Of a DNA stretch of 64,000 bases, positions 56,911 through 64,000 are shown in pieces. Position 1 is the stretch's first letter. Every line of letters begins with the position of its first letter. The position numbers and the translations under genes are program-made. Origin of the DNA: Frigoribacterium sp. Leaf8 (GTDB lineage Bacteria > Actinomycetota > Actinomycetes > Actinomycetales > Microbacteriaceae); NCBI RefSeq assembly GCF_001421165.1, contig NZ_LMKB01000001.1:49325-113324 (forward strand), given 5' to 3'. The notes beneath the pieces are model-generated. The model ran no database searches. It saw nothing but the letters and a program-made list of their open reading frames with translations, and was not told the origin of the DNA.

Positions 56911-57591
56911 TCAGGCCTCGATGCGGTAGCCGAGACCGCGCACCGTGACGAGCGCCTTCGGCTCGGACGGCACGGCCTCGATCTTCGAGCGGATGCGCTT
57001 GATGTGCACGTCGAGCGTCTTGGTGTCGCCGAAGTAGTCCGAACCCCAGACCCGGTCGATCAGCTGACCGCGGGTGAGCACCCGGCCGGCGTTGCGCATG
57101 AGCAGTTCGAGCAGCTCGAACTCCTTGAGGGGCATGGCGACGTCGTCCCCGCGGACCGTCACCACGTGACGCTCGACGTCCATGCGGATGTCGCCTGCCT
57201 CGAGCATCGAGTCGGACAGGTCGTCGGGGTCGACGCGGCGGCGCAGCACGGCCCGGATGCGGGCGAGCAGCTCCCGCGTCGAGTACGGCTTCGTGACGTA
57301 GTCGTCGGCACCCAGCTCGAGGCCGACCACGATGTCCACCTCGCTGTCCTTGGCGGTGAGCATGACGATCGGCACCTGGGACCTGGTGCGGATCACGCGG
57401 CAGACCTCGGTGCCCGGGATGCCCGGGAGCATGAGGTCGAGCAGCACGAGGTCGGCACCGGTCTTGTCGAACGCCGCGACGGCGGCCGGGCCGTCCTCGG
57501 CCACGCTCACCTGGTAGCCCTCGCGCTGCAGGATGTAGGCGAGCGGCTCGCTGAGGGACTCTTCGTCCTCGACGATCAAGATGTGGGTCAT
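56911..57591 (-). CDS. regX3: Response regulator RegX3 (phosphate regulation)
   Basis: A 226-aa OmpR-type regulator. The receiver has the acidic pocket EDEE, phospho-Asp in LVLLDLMLPG and Lys in VTKPYS. The winged helix ends in TVRGLGYRIEA. With SenX3 13 nt upstream and PhoU divergent, this is the actinobacterial phosphate-starvation system. Its likely target site lies at 58871-58903. Confidence 0.94.
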   Translation of the reverse strand: MTHILIVEDEESLSEPLAYILQREGYQVSVAEDGPAAVAAFDKTGADLVLLDLMLPGIPGTEVCRVIRTRSQVPIVMLTAKDSEVDIVVGLELGADDYVTKPYSTRELLARIRAVLRRRVDPDDLSDSMLEAGDIRMDVERHVVTVRGDDVAMPLKEFELLELLMRNAGRVLTRGQLIDRVWGSDYFGDTKTLDVHIKRIRSKIEAVPSEPKALVTVRGLGYRIEA

Positions 57592-57604
57592 CGGGTCTCC
57601 ATGG

Positions 57605-58807
57605 TCATCGTGTCTCCTGGTGCTCGGGTGCCGAGGCGGCCGTGGTCGGGATCGATCGGGTGACGGGGTCGACGTCCGCCGCCGGCAGGCGCAGGGTGAA
57701 GGTCGACCCCTTGCCGACCTGCGACCAGACGCGCACGTCGCCGCCGTGGTTCTGCACCACGTGCTTCACGATGGCGAGTCCGAGTCCCGTGCCGCCGGTC
57801 CGTCTCGACCGGGCCGGATCGACCCGGTAGAACCGCTCGAACACCCGGTCGAGCTCGTCGTCGGGGATGCCGTAGCCCTGGTCCGTCACCGAGATCTCGA
57901 CCACGCCGGCCTGGTCGAGGGTGGCGCCGATGCCGACCCGCGAACCGTCCGGCGAGTAGTTGATCGCGTTGGCGACCAGGTTGTCGACGGCCGTGACGAG
58001 CATCGCCTGGTCGCCGATCACGTGCGCGTGCTTGCCACCCCGGACGACGAGGTCGATGCCCCTCGCCTCGGCACCCACGCGGTTGCGGTCGACGGCGGTG
58101 TCGACCACGTGGCGCACGTCGACCGACTCGCTGGTCTCGAGGGCGTCGGTCGCCTGCAGACGCGACAACTCGATGATGTCCTGCGTGAGGCGGCCGAGGC
58201 GGCCGGCCTCTCGGGTCAGCCGAGCGGCGAAGTGGCGCACCTGCTCGGGGTCGGACGACGCGGACTCCAGCGCCTCGGCGAGCAGGCCGACGGCCCCGAT
58301 CGGCGTCTTGAGCTCGTGGCTGATGTTCGCGACGAAGTCACGGCGCATGTCGTCGAGCCGACGACCCTCGGTGCGGTCCTCGGCGAGCACCAGCACGAAT
58401 CGTCCACCGAGCGCGGCAGCCCGCACGTGCACGGCGATGGTGGCCTCGCTGCCGGGCAGGCGCGGGAGGGTGAGCTCTTCGACCACCGGGTCGCCGTGCC
58501 GACGCACCGCGTCCACGATCGTCTCGACCTCGGGATGCACGAGGTGCTGTTGGGCCGAGACCAGGCCGAGCTGACGTGCCGCCGCCGAGGCCTTGAGCAC
58601 GTTGCCCGACGGGTCGACCACGAGGCCCGCCGACTCGAGTGCGTCGAGCACGGCGTCGATGCCGTCGGGCAGGGCGACGTCGACGAGTGCCGCGGCACGC
58701 ACGGCTCGTCGGTGGGCCGAGACGACGACCACCACGATCGCGGCGCCGACGACGACCCCGAAGGCCAGCGACAACGGCACCAGCCAGGCGGATTCCATGT
58801 CGTTCAC
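57605..58807 (-). CDS. senX3: Sensor histidine kinase SenX3
   Basis: A 400-aa kinase with one or two N-terminal helices (about 8-30) and no extracellular sensor. A PAS-like region (about 50-150) is followed by the H-box FVANISHELKTPIGA, N-box NLVANAINYS, and G-boxes DQGYGIP and GGTGLGLAIV. SenX3 senses phosphate status through the Pst/PhoU system. The start may be GTG at 58807 or ATG at 58798; neither has a Shine-Dalgarno site. Co-transcribed with regX3. Confidence 0.93.
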   Translation of the reverse strand: MNDMESAWLVPLSLAFGVVVGAAIVVVVVSAHRRAVRAAALVDVALPDGIDAVLDALESAGLVVDPSGNVLKASAAARQLGLVSAQQHLVHPEVETIVDAVRRHGDPVVEELTLPRLPGSEATIAVHVRAAALGGRFVLVLAEDRTEGRRLDDMRRDFVANISHELKTPIGAVGLLAEALESASSDPEQVRHFAARLTREAGRLGRLTQDIIELSRLQATDALETSESVDVRHVVDTAVDRNRVGAEARGIDLVVRGGKHAHVIGDQAMLVTAVDNLVANAINYSPDGSRVGIGATLDQAGVVEISVTDQGYGIPDDELDRVFERFYRVDPARSRRTGGTGLGLAIVKHVVQNHGGDVRVWSQVGKGSTFTLRLPAADVDPVTRSIPTTAASAPEHQETR

Positions 58808-58870
58808 AGTAGTGACCCCCCGGCGGGTGCATGAACGGGAGGTCGTCCCATCCGCTGTACTTTGGTCAGA

Positions 58871-58903
58871 GTTCAGGCGGTGATCACCGGTCGTTAACCT
58901 TCA
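58871..58903 (+). promoter_or_regulatory. PHO-box-like direct repeats upstream of phoU
   Basis: Three 11-nt units start at 58871, 58882 and 58893: GTTCAGG, GATCACC and GTTAACC, each followed by 4 nt. This matches the GTTCACC-N4 direct-repeat pattern bound by actinobacterial PhoP/RegX3 regulators. It lies between divergent senX3 and phoU and may autoregulate both. Confidence 0.65.
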
Positions 58904-59036
58904 CCGGAGACCATCGTCGGGACTGTGCGGGCGACTCTGCCCGACGTCACGAGCTGACCGTGCGACCCGCACGTCGCTCACAGCCACCGTGCTCCCAGGG
59001 CCACCGAGCCCCCACGACGAGAGGGTCGAACACGAC

Positions 59037-59690
59037 ATGCGCGAGGTATTCCAGCAGGAACTCCTGGAGGTGCAGGAGCGTCTCGTCGAGATCGCCGGCC
59101 TCGTCGCCGTCTCGATCGCGAACGCGACCACGGCCTTCAACGAGTCGAACGTCTCGTTGGCCGAGCAGGTCATCGCCGACGACGACAAGATCGACGAGCG
59201 CGCCATCGCCCTCGACGAGCTGGCCATCGACATCCTGGCCCGCCAGAACCCGGTCGCCCGCGACCTGCGCATCGTGGTCAGCGCGCTGCGCATCAGCGCC
59301 TCGCTCGAGCGCATGGGCGACATGGCCGAGCACATCGCCCAGCTCGCCCGCTACCGGTTCCCCGAGAAGGTCGTGCCCAAGTCGTTGCGTCCGACGTTCA
59401 AAGAGCTGGGCGAGCTCGACGTCGCCATCGCGAACAAGCTCACCGAGCTGCTCACGACCGAGGACGTCCGCCTGGCGGAAGAGATCCGCAACGACGACGA
59501 CCGCATCGACGAGCTGCACCTCAGCGTCTTCGACAAGGTGCTCGGCGAGACCTGGAAGGGCGCGGCCGTCGACACGGTCGACTCCACCCTCGCGTCGCGC
59601 TACCACGAGCGCTTCGCCGACCACGCCGTCTCGATCGCCAAGAAGGTCCAGTACCTCGCGACCGGCGACTGGGTCGCGCCCGAGGTCTGA
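59037..59690 (+). CDS. phoU: Phosphate signalling protein PhoU
   Basis: A 217-aa all-helical protein with two PhoU repeats, containing the metal-binding motifs ERMGDMAEHIA and YHERFADHAVSIAKK. It links the Pst phosphate importer to SenX3. ATG at 59037 with AGAGG upstream. Pst transporter genes are not in the window. Confidence 0.95.
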   Translation: MREVFQQELLEVQERLVEIAGLVAVSIANATTAFNESNVSLAEQVIADDDKIDERAIALDELAIDILARQNPVARDLRIVVSALRISASLERMGDMAEHIAQLARYRFPEKVVPKSLRPTFKELGELDVAIANKLTELLTTEDVRLAEEIRNDDDRIDELHLSVFDKVLGETWKGAAVDTVDSTLASRYHERFADHAVSIAKKVQYLATGDWVAPEV

Positions 59691-59705
59691 TCGACCCTCG
59701 GACCA

Positions 59706-59746
59706 CAGGAGGCGCGGTGACCGTTCGACGGGCACCGCGCCTCCTG
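59706..59746. terminator. Terminator made from an inverted pair of the 11-mer
   Basis: CAGGAGGCGCGGTG (59706-59719) pairs perfectly with CACCGCGCCTCCTG (59733-59746). The hairpin lies 15 nt past the phoU stop. Confidence 0.9.
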
Positions 59747-59784
59747 CGTCCGGTCGGGCCTGCGTCGTCCGCGAGGATGGGGGC

Positions 59785-60318
59785 ATGGCTTCAGTCGCGA
59801 TCCTCGTCAACGGTCTGCCCGGATCGGGCAAGACCACCCTCTCGGCCACGCTCGCCGGGGTGCTCGGGTGCCCGCTGCTCGCGAAGGACCCCGTCAAGGA
59901 GGCGCTGGTCGACCTGGCCGGGCCGATGATCGCCCCCGAGGCCCTCGGTGGCATCGCGATGGACACCGTCTGGGCGATGGCGGGCGAGGTCGAGGCGGGC
60001 GTCGTCGTCGACGCCTTCTGGCACCGGGAGCGCGACCTCGAGTTCGCCCGGGCCGGCGTCGAGCGCGCCGGGTCGCCCCGCACGGTCGAGGTGTGGTGCG
60101 ACGTCGACCCCGACACGGCGCTGCAGCGCGTGGTCGACCGGCTCGCGGCCGGCGGTCGGCACCCGGCCCACGGCACGGTCGAATCGACCCGGGCCTCGTG
60201 GCCGACGTGGGCCGCCGCGGCCGAGCCACTCGGCGACTGGCCCGTGATCCGCGTCGACACGAGCACGCCCGTCGACATGGACGACCTGGTGGTGCAGATC
60301 AGCGAGCGGTTCGTCTGA
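59785..60318 (+). CDS. Small P-loop kinase (AAA_33/gluconokinase-like)
   Basis: A 177-aa protein with P-loop NGLPGSGKTTL (9-19), DVDPDTALQRVVDR as a lid-like region, and a Rossmann-type kinase pattern. The substrate is unknown. ATG at 59785 was chosen to begin just before the first strand; GAGGAT lies 6 nt upstream (leaderless pattern). Flanked by two terminators, so it is a single-gene unit. Confidence 0.85.
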   Translation: MASVAILVNGLPGSGKTTLSATLAGVLGCPLLAKDPVKEALVDLAGPMIAPEALGGIAMDTVWAMAGEVEAGVVVDAFWHRERDLEFARAGVERAGSPRTVEVWCDVDPDTALQRVVDRLAAGGRHPAHGTVESTRASWPTWAAAAEPLGDWPVIRVDTSTPVDMDDLVVQISERFV

Positions 60319-60362
60319 CGACCGCTCCGAACCCTGTGGGGCCGGGGGTGCCGGACGCCGAA

Positions 60363-60397
60363 GCGCCCCACGCCCCCGAGAACGGGGCGCGGGGCGC
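60363..60397. terminator. Convergent terminator before gpmA
   Basis: GCGCCCC-A-CGCCCC pairs with GGGGCG-C-GGGGCGC: 13 pairs with one mismatch. It lies between the kinase gene and gpmA. Confidence 0.8.
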
Positions 60398-60414
60398 GGG
60401 AACGTCGGGAGGCG

Positions 60415-61158
60415 CTATTTCTTGCCCTGGTTCGCGACGGCGGCGGCACCGGCGGCGGCGGCCTCGGGGTCGAGGTAGCGGGCCGGGCCGGTGGGCACGA
60501 AGTCGTCGTCGAGCTCGTAGACGAGCGGGATGCCCGTGGGGATGTTCAACTCGGCGATCTCGTCGTCGCCGATGCCGTCGAGGTGCTTCACCAGCGCCCG
60601 CAGCGAGTTGCCGTGTGCGACGACGAGGGTGACGTCACCGGCGGCCAGGCTCTCGGTGATGTCGCTGTGCCAGTAGGGCAGCATGCGCTCGATGACGAGG
60701 GCGAGGGACTCGGTGCGCGGCGCGTCGATGCCGAGTTCGGCATAGCGCTTGTCGTGCGCCTGCGAGAACTCGCTGTCGTCGTCGAGCGGGGGCGGCGGCA
60801 CGTCGAACGAGCGACGCCAGGTCTGGAACTGCTCGGGCCCGTACTGCTCGAGCGTCTGGGCCTTGTCCTTGCCCTGCAGGGCGCCGTAGTGGCGTTCGTT
60901 GAGTCGCCACGACCGCTTGACGTCGATCCAGAGCCGGTCGGCCTCGTCGAGCGCGATGTCGGCGGTCTGGATCGCCCGGGTCAGGCGCGACGTGTAGAGG
61001 ATGTCGGGCAGGAGGTCGGCCTCGCGCAGCAGCTCGCCGGCCCGCTTGGCCTCGGCGCGGCCCTGCTCGGTGAGCCGCACGTCGACCCATCCGGTGAAGA
61101 GGTTCTTCGCGTTCCATTCGCTGTTGCCGTGACGCAGGAGGATGAGGGTCGAAGTCAT
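60415..61158 (-). CDS. gpmA: 2,3-bisphosphoglycerate-dependent phosphoglycerate mutase
   Basis: A 247-aa glycolytic enzyme interconverting 3- and 2-phosphoglycerate. The catalytic histidine is in [10 protein letters not shown] (residues 7-16), with [12 protein letters not shown] and the second histidine in [10 protein letters not shown]. The ATG at 61158 follows TACGCT by 6 nt (leaderless pattern). The next gene is divergent with the same arrangement. Confidence 0.96.
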   Translation of the reverse strand: MTSTLILLRHGNSEWNAKNLFTGWVDVRLTEQGRAEAKRAGELLREADLLPDILYTSRLTRAIQTADIALDEADRLWIDVKRSWRLNERHYGALQGKDKAQTLEQYGPEQFQTWRRSFDVPPPPLDDDSEFSQAHDKRYAELGIDAPRTESLALVIERMLPYWHSDITESLAAGDVTLVVAHGNSLRALVKHLDGIGDDEIAELNIPTGIPLVYELDDDFVPTGPARYLDPEAAAAGAAAVANQGKK

Positions 61159-61199
61159 GCCGCCAGCGTATCGCGACGGCCCGATGGCAGACTTGGCTC

Positions 61200-61976
61200 A
61201 TGCCCATCGGTTCCGTCACGCGAGGGACGACCGGCACCAACCGCCTGCGCCGCGTCGATCGCTGGATCGCCGCACACCCGTCGTTCCGGCGGGCGGACGA
61301 CCCGCTCGTCGTCGACCTGGGGTACGGGGCGAGCGCGACGACGCCCCTCGAACTGCACCAGCGCCTCCTGAAGGTGCGCGACGACGTCGAGGTCGTGGGC
61401 ATCGAGATCGAGCCCGAGCGCGTCCGGCTGGCGAGCCTCTCGGCGCGGCCGGGCGTGAGCTTCCGGCGGGGCGGCTTCGAGGTGCCGCTCGACGGCGACC
61501 GGCGACCCGCGGTGATCCGGGCGTTCAACGTGCTCAGGCAGTACGACGAGTCCCAGGTCGCCGACGCCTGGGCGTTGATGACCGGCCGGCTGCAGCCCGG
61601 AGGCGTCCTCGTCGAGGGCACCTGCAACGAGGTGGGGCGAGTCGCGAGCTGGATCGACGTGACCCCCGAGGGGCCCACGACGTTCACGATCTCGCTGCGC
61701 CTGGCCGGGCTCGAGCTGCCCTCGATCGTGGCCGAACGGCTGCCCAAGGCCCTGATCCACCGCAACGTGCCGGGTGAGCGCGTGCACGACCTGCTCGTCG
61801 ACCTCGACCGGCAGTGGGCGGTGGCGGCCCCGCTCTCGGTCTACGGGCCGGTCCAACGGTGGCTCGCGACGGTGCAGGGGCTCCGCGACATGGGTTGGCC
61901 GGTGCTCGGCGGGCGGTCCCGCTGGCGGCTCGGCGAGCTCTCGCTGCCCTGGGCCGCCGTGACGCCGCGCGACTGA
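61200..61976 (+). CDS. Class I SAM-dependent methyltransferase-like protein
   Basis: A 258-aa protein with a SAM-binding start DLGYGASATTP (motif I variant) and acidic strand VVGIEIEPERV, then VIRAFNVLRQYDE and GGVLVEGTCNE. It belongs to a conserved actinobacterial set beside gpmA; substrate unknown. ATG at 61200 with CAGACT ending 6 nt before it. Confidence 0.85.
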   Translation: MPIGSVTRGTTGTNRLRRVDRWIAAHPSFRRADDPLVVDLGYGASATTPLELHQRLLKVRDDVEVVGIEIEPERVRLASLSARPGVSFRRGGFEVPLDGDRRPAVIRAFNVLRQYDESQVADAWALMTGRLQPGGVLVEGTCNEVGRVASWIDVTPEGPTTFTISLRLAGLELPSIVAERLPKALIHRNVPGERVHDLLVDLDRQWAVAAPLSVYGPVQRWLATVQGLRDMGWPVLGGRSRWRLGELSLPWAAVTPRD

Positions 61977-62013
61977 GCCGGGTCGAGCCCGGTCGGGTGG
62001 GTCGGGGCGAGCC

Positions 62014-62041
62014 GGGTCGGGTCGGGGCGGGGCGGGGCGGG
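62014..62041 (+). repeat. G-run tract with quadruplex potential
   Basis: Six runs of three or four G separated by one or two bases, directly between the convergent methyltransferase and FUSC genes. The stretch 61977-62045 as a whole is a GGTCG/GGGCG low-complexity repeat. No ordinary terminator hairpin was found here. Confidence 0.7.
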
Positions 62042-62046
62042 TGTCC

Positions 62047-63180
62047 TCAGACGTGGGCGAGTCGGCCTCGGGCCTCGTCGTGGTCCAGGCCGGTGGCCAT
62101 GAGCAGGTCGACGAGCAGCGGGCGCAGCATCAGCACGACCATCGCCTCGGTCACGGGTGCCCCGGGCAGCACGACCGTCGGATCGAGTCGACGGGCGACG
62201 GCCGACAGGGCCTCACGGGCGACGGGCCGCTGCTCGACGTCGTGCACCGACCGGCCCAGCACGGCGACCGCGCGCGAGGTCGACTCGAGGAGGTCGGCCA
62301 GGGCCGACCGGTCGACGCCGTCGCCGAGCTGCGTGTCGAGCCGTCGCGCCACCACGCGCAGGTTGCGCACGGCGAGGTCGACGTAGCGCCGGACCGTCGC
62401 CTGCTGCCGCAGGTCGGGCAACCGGGAGCGGAGGAACGGTGACAGCCGCGCGATCGACTCGGCGGACTCGAGGGTGGACGACCAGTCGTCGAGCACCGGC
62501 TGGGTCGACCGCAACCGCTCGAGGGCGTCGTCGGCCCGCGGGGCGTCGTCGGCGCGGAGGGCGCCGACGAGCGCCGCGAAGGCCCGGTCGAGCTCGTCGA
62601 ACAGGCGCCGGGCGTCGTGGCGGGCCAGGCCGACCGGGTCGCGCGGCACGATCGCCGTGACGAGCAACGCCACCGCTCCCCCGACCGCGCCGTCGATGCT
62701 GCGGACGAACGCCCCTCCGTCGGGGTCGGGCAGCAGCATGACGAGCATCGACTGGGTCGCGGCGGCCGCCGCGAAGGCGCTGCTCGACGAGAAGAACCGG
62801 GCGACGAGGAGCGTCACGAACAGCACCAGGGCGATCTGCCACAGCCCCTTGCCCACCACCATGAGCAGAACCTCGCTGAGCGCGATGCCGATGAGCACGC
62901 CGACCGCGTTCTCGAGCACCCGACGCGGACGGGCGTCACGGGCCAGGCCGAGCGACGAGATCGTGACGGTCACGGCCAGCAGGGGGACCGCGTGCCCGAG
63001 TCCGTAGTGCGTGATGGCGTAGGCCCCCGCCACGGCGAGCACGATCTGGACGATCGCCGGACCGGACGCGATCGTCCGCGCCGTCGCGTCGCGCACGTCG
63101 AAGGACGAGGAGGCGCGGTGCCAGCCGCGTCGCAGCCCGCCGCCGCGCGTCGGCCCGGTCACGACCGGGCCCGGGTGCAC
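62047..63180 (-). CDS. FUSC-family membrane protein
   Basis: A 377-aa protein. About six membrane helices lie in residues 38-180 (ASGPAIVQIVLAVAGAYAITHYGLG, RVLENAVGVLIGIALSEVL), followed by a ~200-residue helical cytoplasmic domain. It resembles aromatic-acid-exporter/FUSC proteins with a single membrane half, unlike the two-half protein at 19303. GTG at 63180. An exact 11-mer near the N-terminus (63108) encodes HRASSS. It lies 15 nt after the ygfZ-like gene. Confidence 0.88.
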   Translation of the reverse strand: MHPGPVVTGPTRGGGLRRGWHRASSSFDVRDATARTIASGPAIVQIVLAVAGAYAITHYGLGHAVPLLAVTVTISSLGLARDARPRRVLENAVGVLIGIALSEVLLMVVGKGLWQIALVLFVTLLVARFFSSSSAFAAAAATQSMLVMLLPDPDGGAFVRSIDGAVGGAVALLVTAIVPRDPVGLARHDARRLFDELDRAFAALVGALRADDAPRADDALERLRSTQPVLDDWSSTLESAESIARLSPFLRSRLPDLRQQATVRRYVDLAVRNLRVVARRLDTQLGDGVDRSALADLLESTSRAVAVLGRSVHDVEQRPVAREALSAVARRLDPTVVLPGAPVTEAMVVLMLRPLLVDLLMATGLDHDEARGRLAHV

Positions 63181-63195
63181 CGCGTCACCAGGCCG

Positions 63196-64000
63196 TCAGC
63201 GGCGGACGGCGCCGAGGCGCGGCAACCGGGGAACGCCTGCGGCGGCACCAGCCGAGGCGGGCACGACGATCTCTTGCGCAGCGGCGATCATCAGGTCGTC
63301 GACGACGACGGCCAGCGGTGCGGCCTCGTCGGTGCCGCGCTTGACGAGCGCGAGGGCCACCGGGCCCAGCTCGTGGTGCAGGGCGACGCTCGTGACGTGC
63401 CCGACCGACTTGGGTGCGGTCGCCTCGGGATCGGACACCGCGCCTCCTGCGGTGGCGGCCGCGTCGGGGGCACCGCCGGCGACCGGGGCCAGCACGACCT
63501 CGGCACCGCGCGGGGGCAGCACGCCGTCGCTGCCGTCGAGGTGGAGCATGACGAGCCGACGCGGCGGGTGACCGATGTTGTGCACCTTGGCGACGGTCTC
63601 TTGCCCGCGGTAGCAACCCTTGGTGAGGTGGACGGCGCTGCGCATCCAGTCGAGCTCGTGCGGGATGGTCCGCTCGTCGACCTCGGTCGAGAGTCGGGGA
63701 CGCCAGGCCTCGATGCGTAGGGCCTCGAGGGCGAGGGTGCCCGCGACGGCGAGCCGGTCGGCCGGCGACGCGGCGAGGGCGTCGAGGTCGGAGCGCCGGA
63801 CGAGGCTCTCGCGGTAGGTCCAGTCGTGACCCGGGTGACGGTCGGAGTCGGCGTAGCTGTGACCGCCGGCCGCGACCTCGTGCCAGGGGTCGACCCAGAC
63901 GAGCGCCGTGTCGTGTGACGTCAGGACCGGGACGAGCGGAGCGGAGCCGTCAGGGCCTTCGGAGCCGTCGGGGCCGTCGAGCAGGTCGTGCATCGAGCCG
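63196..64000 (-). CDS. ygfZ: YgfZ/GcvT folate-binding protein, 5' end outside window
   Basis: The C-terminal ~268 residues of a YgfZ-like tetrahydrofolate-binding protein involved in repair or maturation of Fe-S enzymes. The hallmark KGCYRGQETVAK (catalytic Cys) is present, followed by the barrel domain. The frame is open to the window edge, so the true start is not visible and the ATG at 63993 is internal. An exact 11-mer at 63438 encodes part of an Ala/Gly-rich loop (TAGGAVSDPE) in the C-terminal domain. Confidence 0.92.
   Translation of the reverse strand, partial: GSMHDLLDGPDGSEGPDGSAPLVPVLTSHDTALVWVDPWHEVAAGGHSYADSDRHPGHDWTYRESLVRRSDLDALAASPADRLAVAGTLALEALRIEAWRPRLSTEVDERTIPHELDWMRSAVHLTKGCYRGQETVAKVHNIGHPPRRLVMLHLDGSDGVLPPRGAEVVLAPVAGGAPDAAATAGGAVSDPEATAPKSVGHVTSVALHHELGPVALALVKRGTDEAAPLAVVVDDLMIAAAQEIVVPASAGAAAGVPRLPRLGAVRR

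Overview
This 64 kb window is chromosomal DNA from a high-GC actinobacterium, most likely a member of the Microbacteriaceae (genus not determined). The evidence is the roughly 70 percent GC sequence, IdeR, SenX3-RegX3, CarD, actinobacterial DUF3027/DUF3263/DUF2332/DUF4032/DUF5997 proteins, a fused IspDF, and an ole cluster with fused OleBC. Many genes start directly behind a TANNNT box with no Shine-Dalgarno site, which is typical of leaderless actinobacterial mRNAs. I see no rRNA operon, insertion sequence, prophage or CRISPR array. The content is mostly housekeeping and core metabolism.

Layout. 1-5.3 kb: partial tRNA-Arg, HNH nuclease, a small peptide gene with its own terminator, secreted C40 peptidase, ideR, serC, and a cold-shock/DUF3027 pair. 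5.3-9.9 kb: small membrane protein, then an XPB helicase module. 9.9-15.2 kb: two-component system, a repeat array, groEL with two CIRCE operators, and a second cold-shock gene. 15.2-21 kb: LytR_C, DUF3263, DUF2332, msrB, nitroreductase-like protein, tRNA-Thr, a MarR/FUSC pair, and two related two-helix membrane proteins. 21-26 kb: the oleA-oleBC-oleD operon for long-chain olefin synthesis. 26-31 kb: zinc alcohol dehydrogenase and putA. 31-38.8 kb: DrrAB-like ABC exporter, TetR/MFS pair, small proteins, SDR, a LysR-type ligand domain without HTH, DUF5997, and a zinc peptidase. 39-43 kb: oxidoreductases and two sugar kinases. 43-49 kb: MarR/DHA2 efflux, AI-2E family transporter, phosphoesterase, and a DsbA-like thiol protein. 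49-56.8 kb: sugar ABC ATPase, DUF4032, the carD-ispDF-cysS-rlmB operon, and a lipoprotein. 56.9-64 kb: regX3-senX3, phoU with a PHO-box-like site, P-loop kinase, gpmA, methyltransferase, a second FUSC protein, and a ygfZ-like gene that runs off the end.

The most unusual feature is a dispersed 11-base word, AGGAGGCGCGG. It occurs 29 times exactly in the window by my reading, with about 20 further one-mismatch copies, where about 0.2 exact copies would be expected by chance. It lies on both strands in nearly equal numbers. It occurs singly between genes, inside genes at linkers and domain junctions (OleB-OleC, IspD-IspF), as inverted pairs that form terminator hairpins, and as a 17-bp tandem array. 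This distribution resembles DNA uptake sequences of naturally competent Gram-negatives. I know of no such signal described in Actinobacteria.
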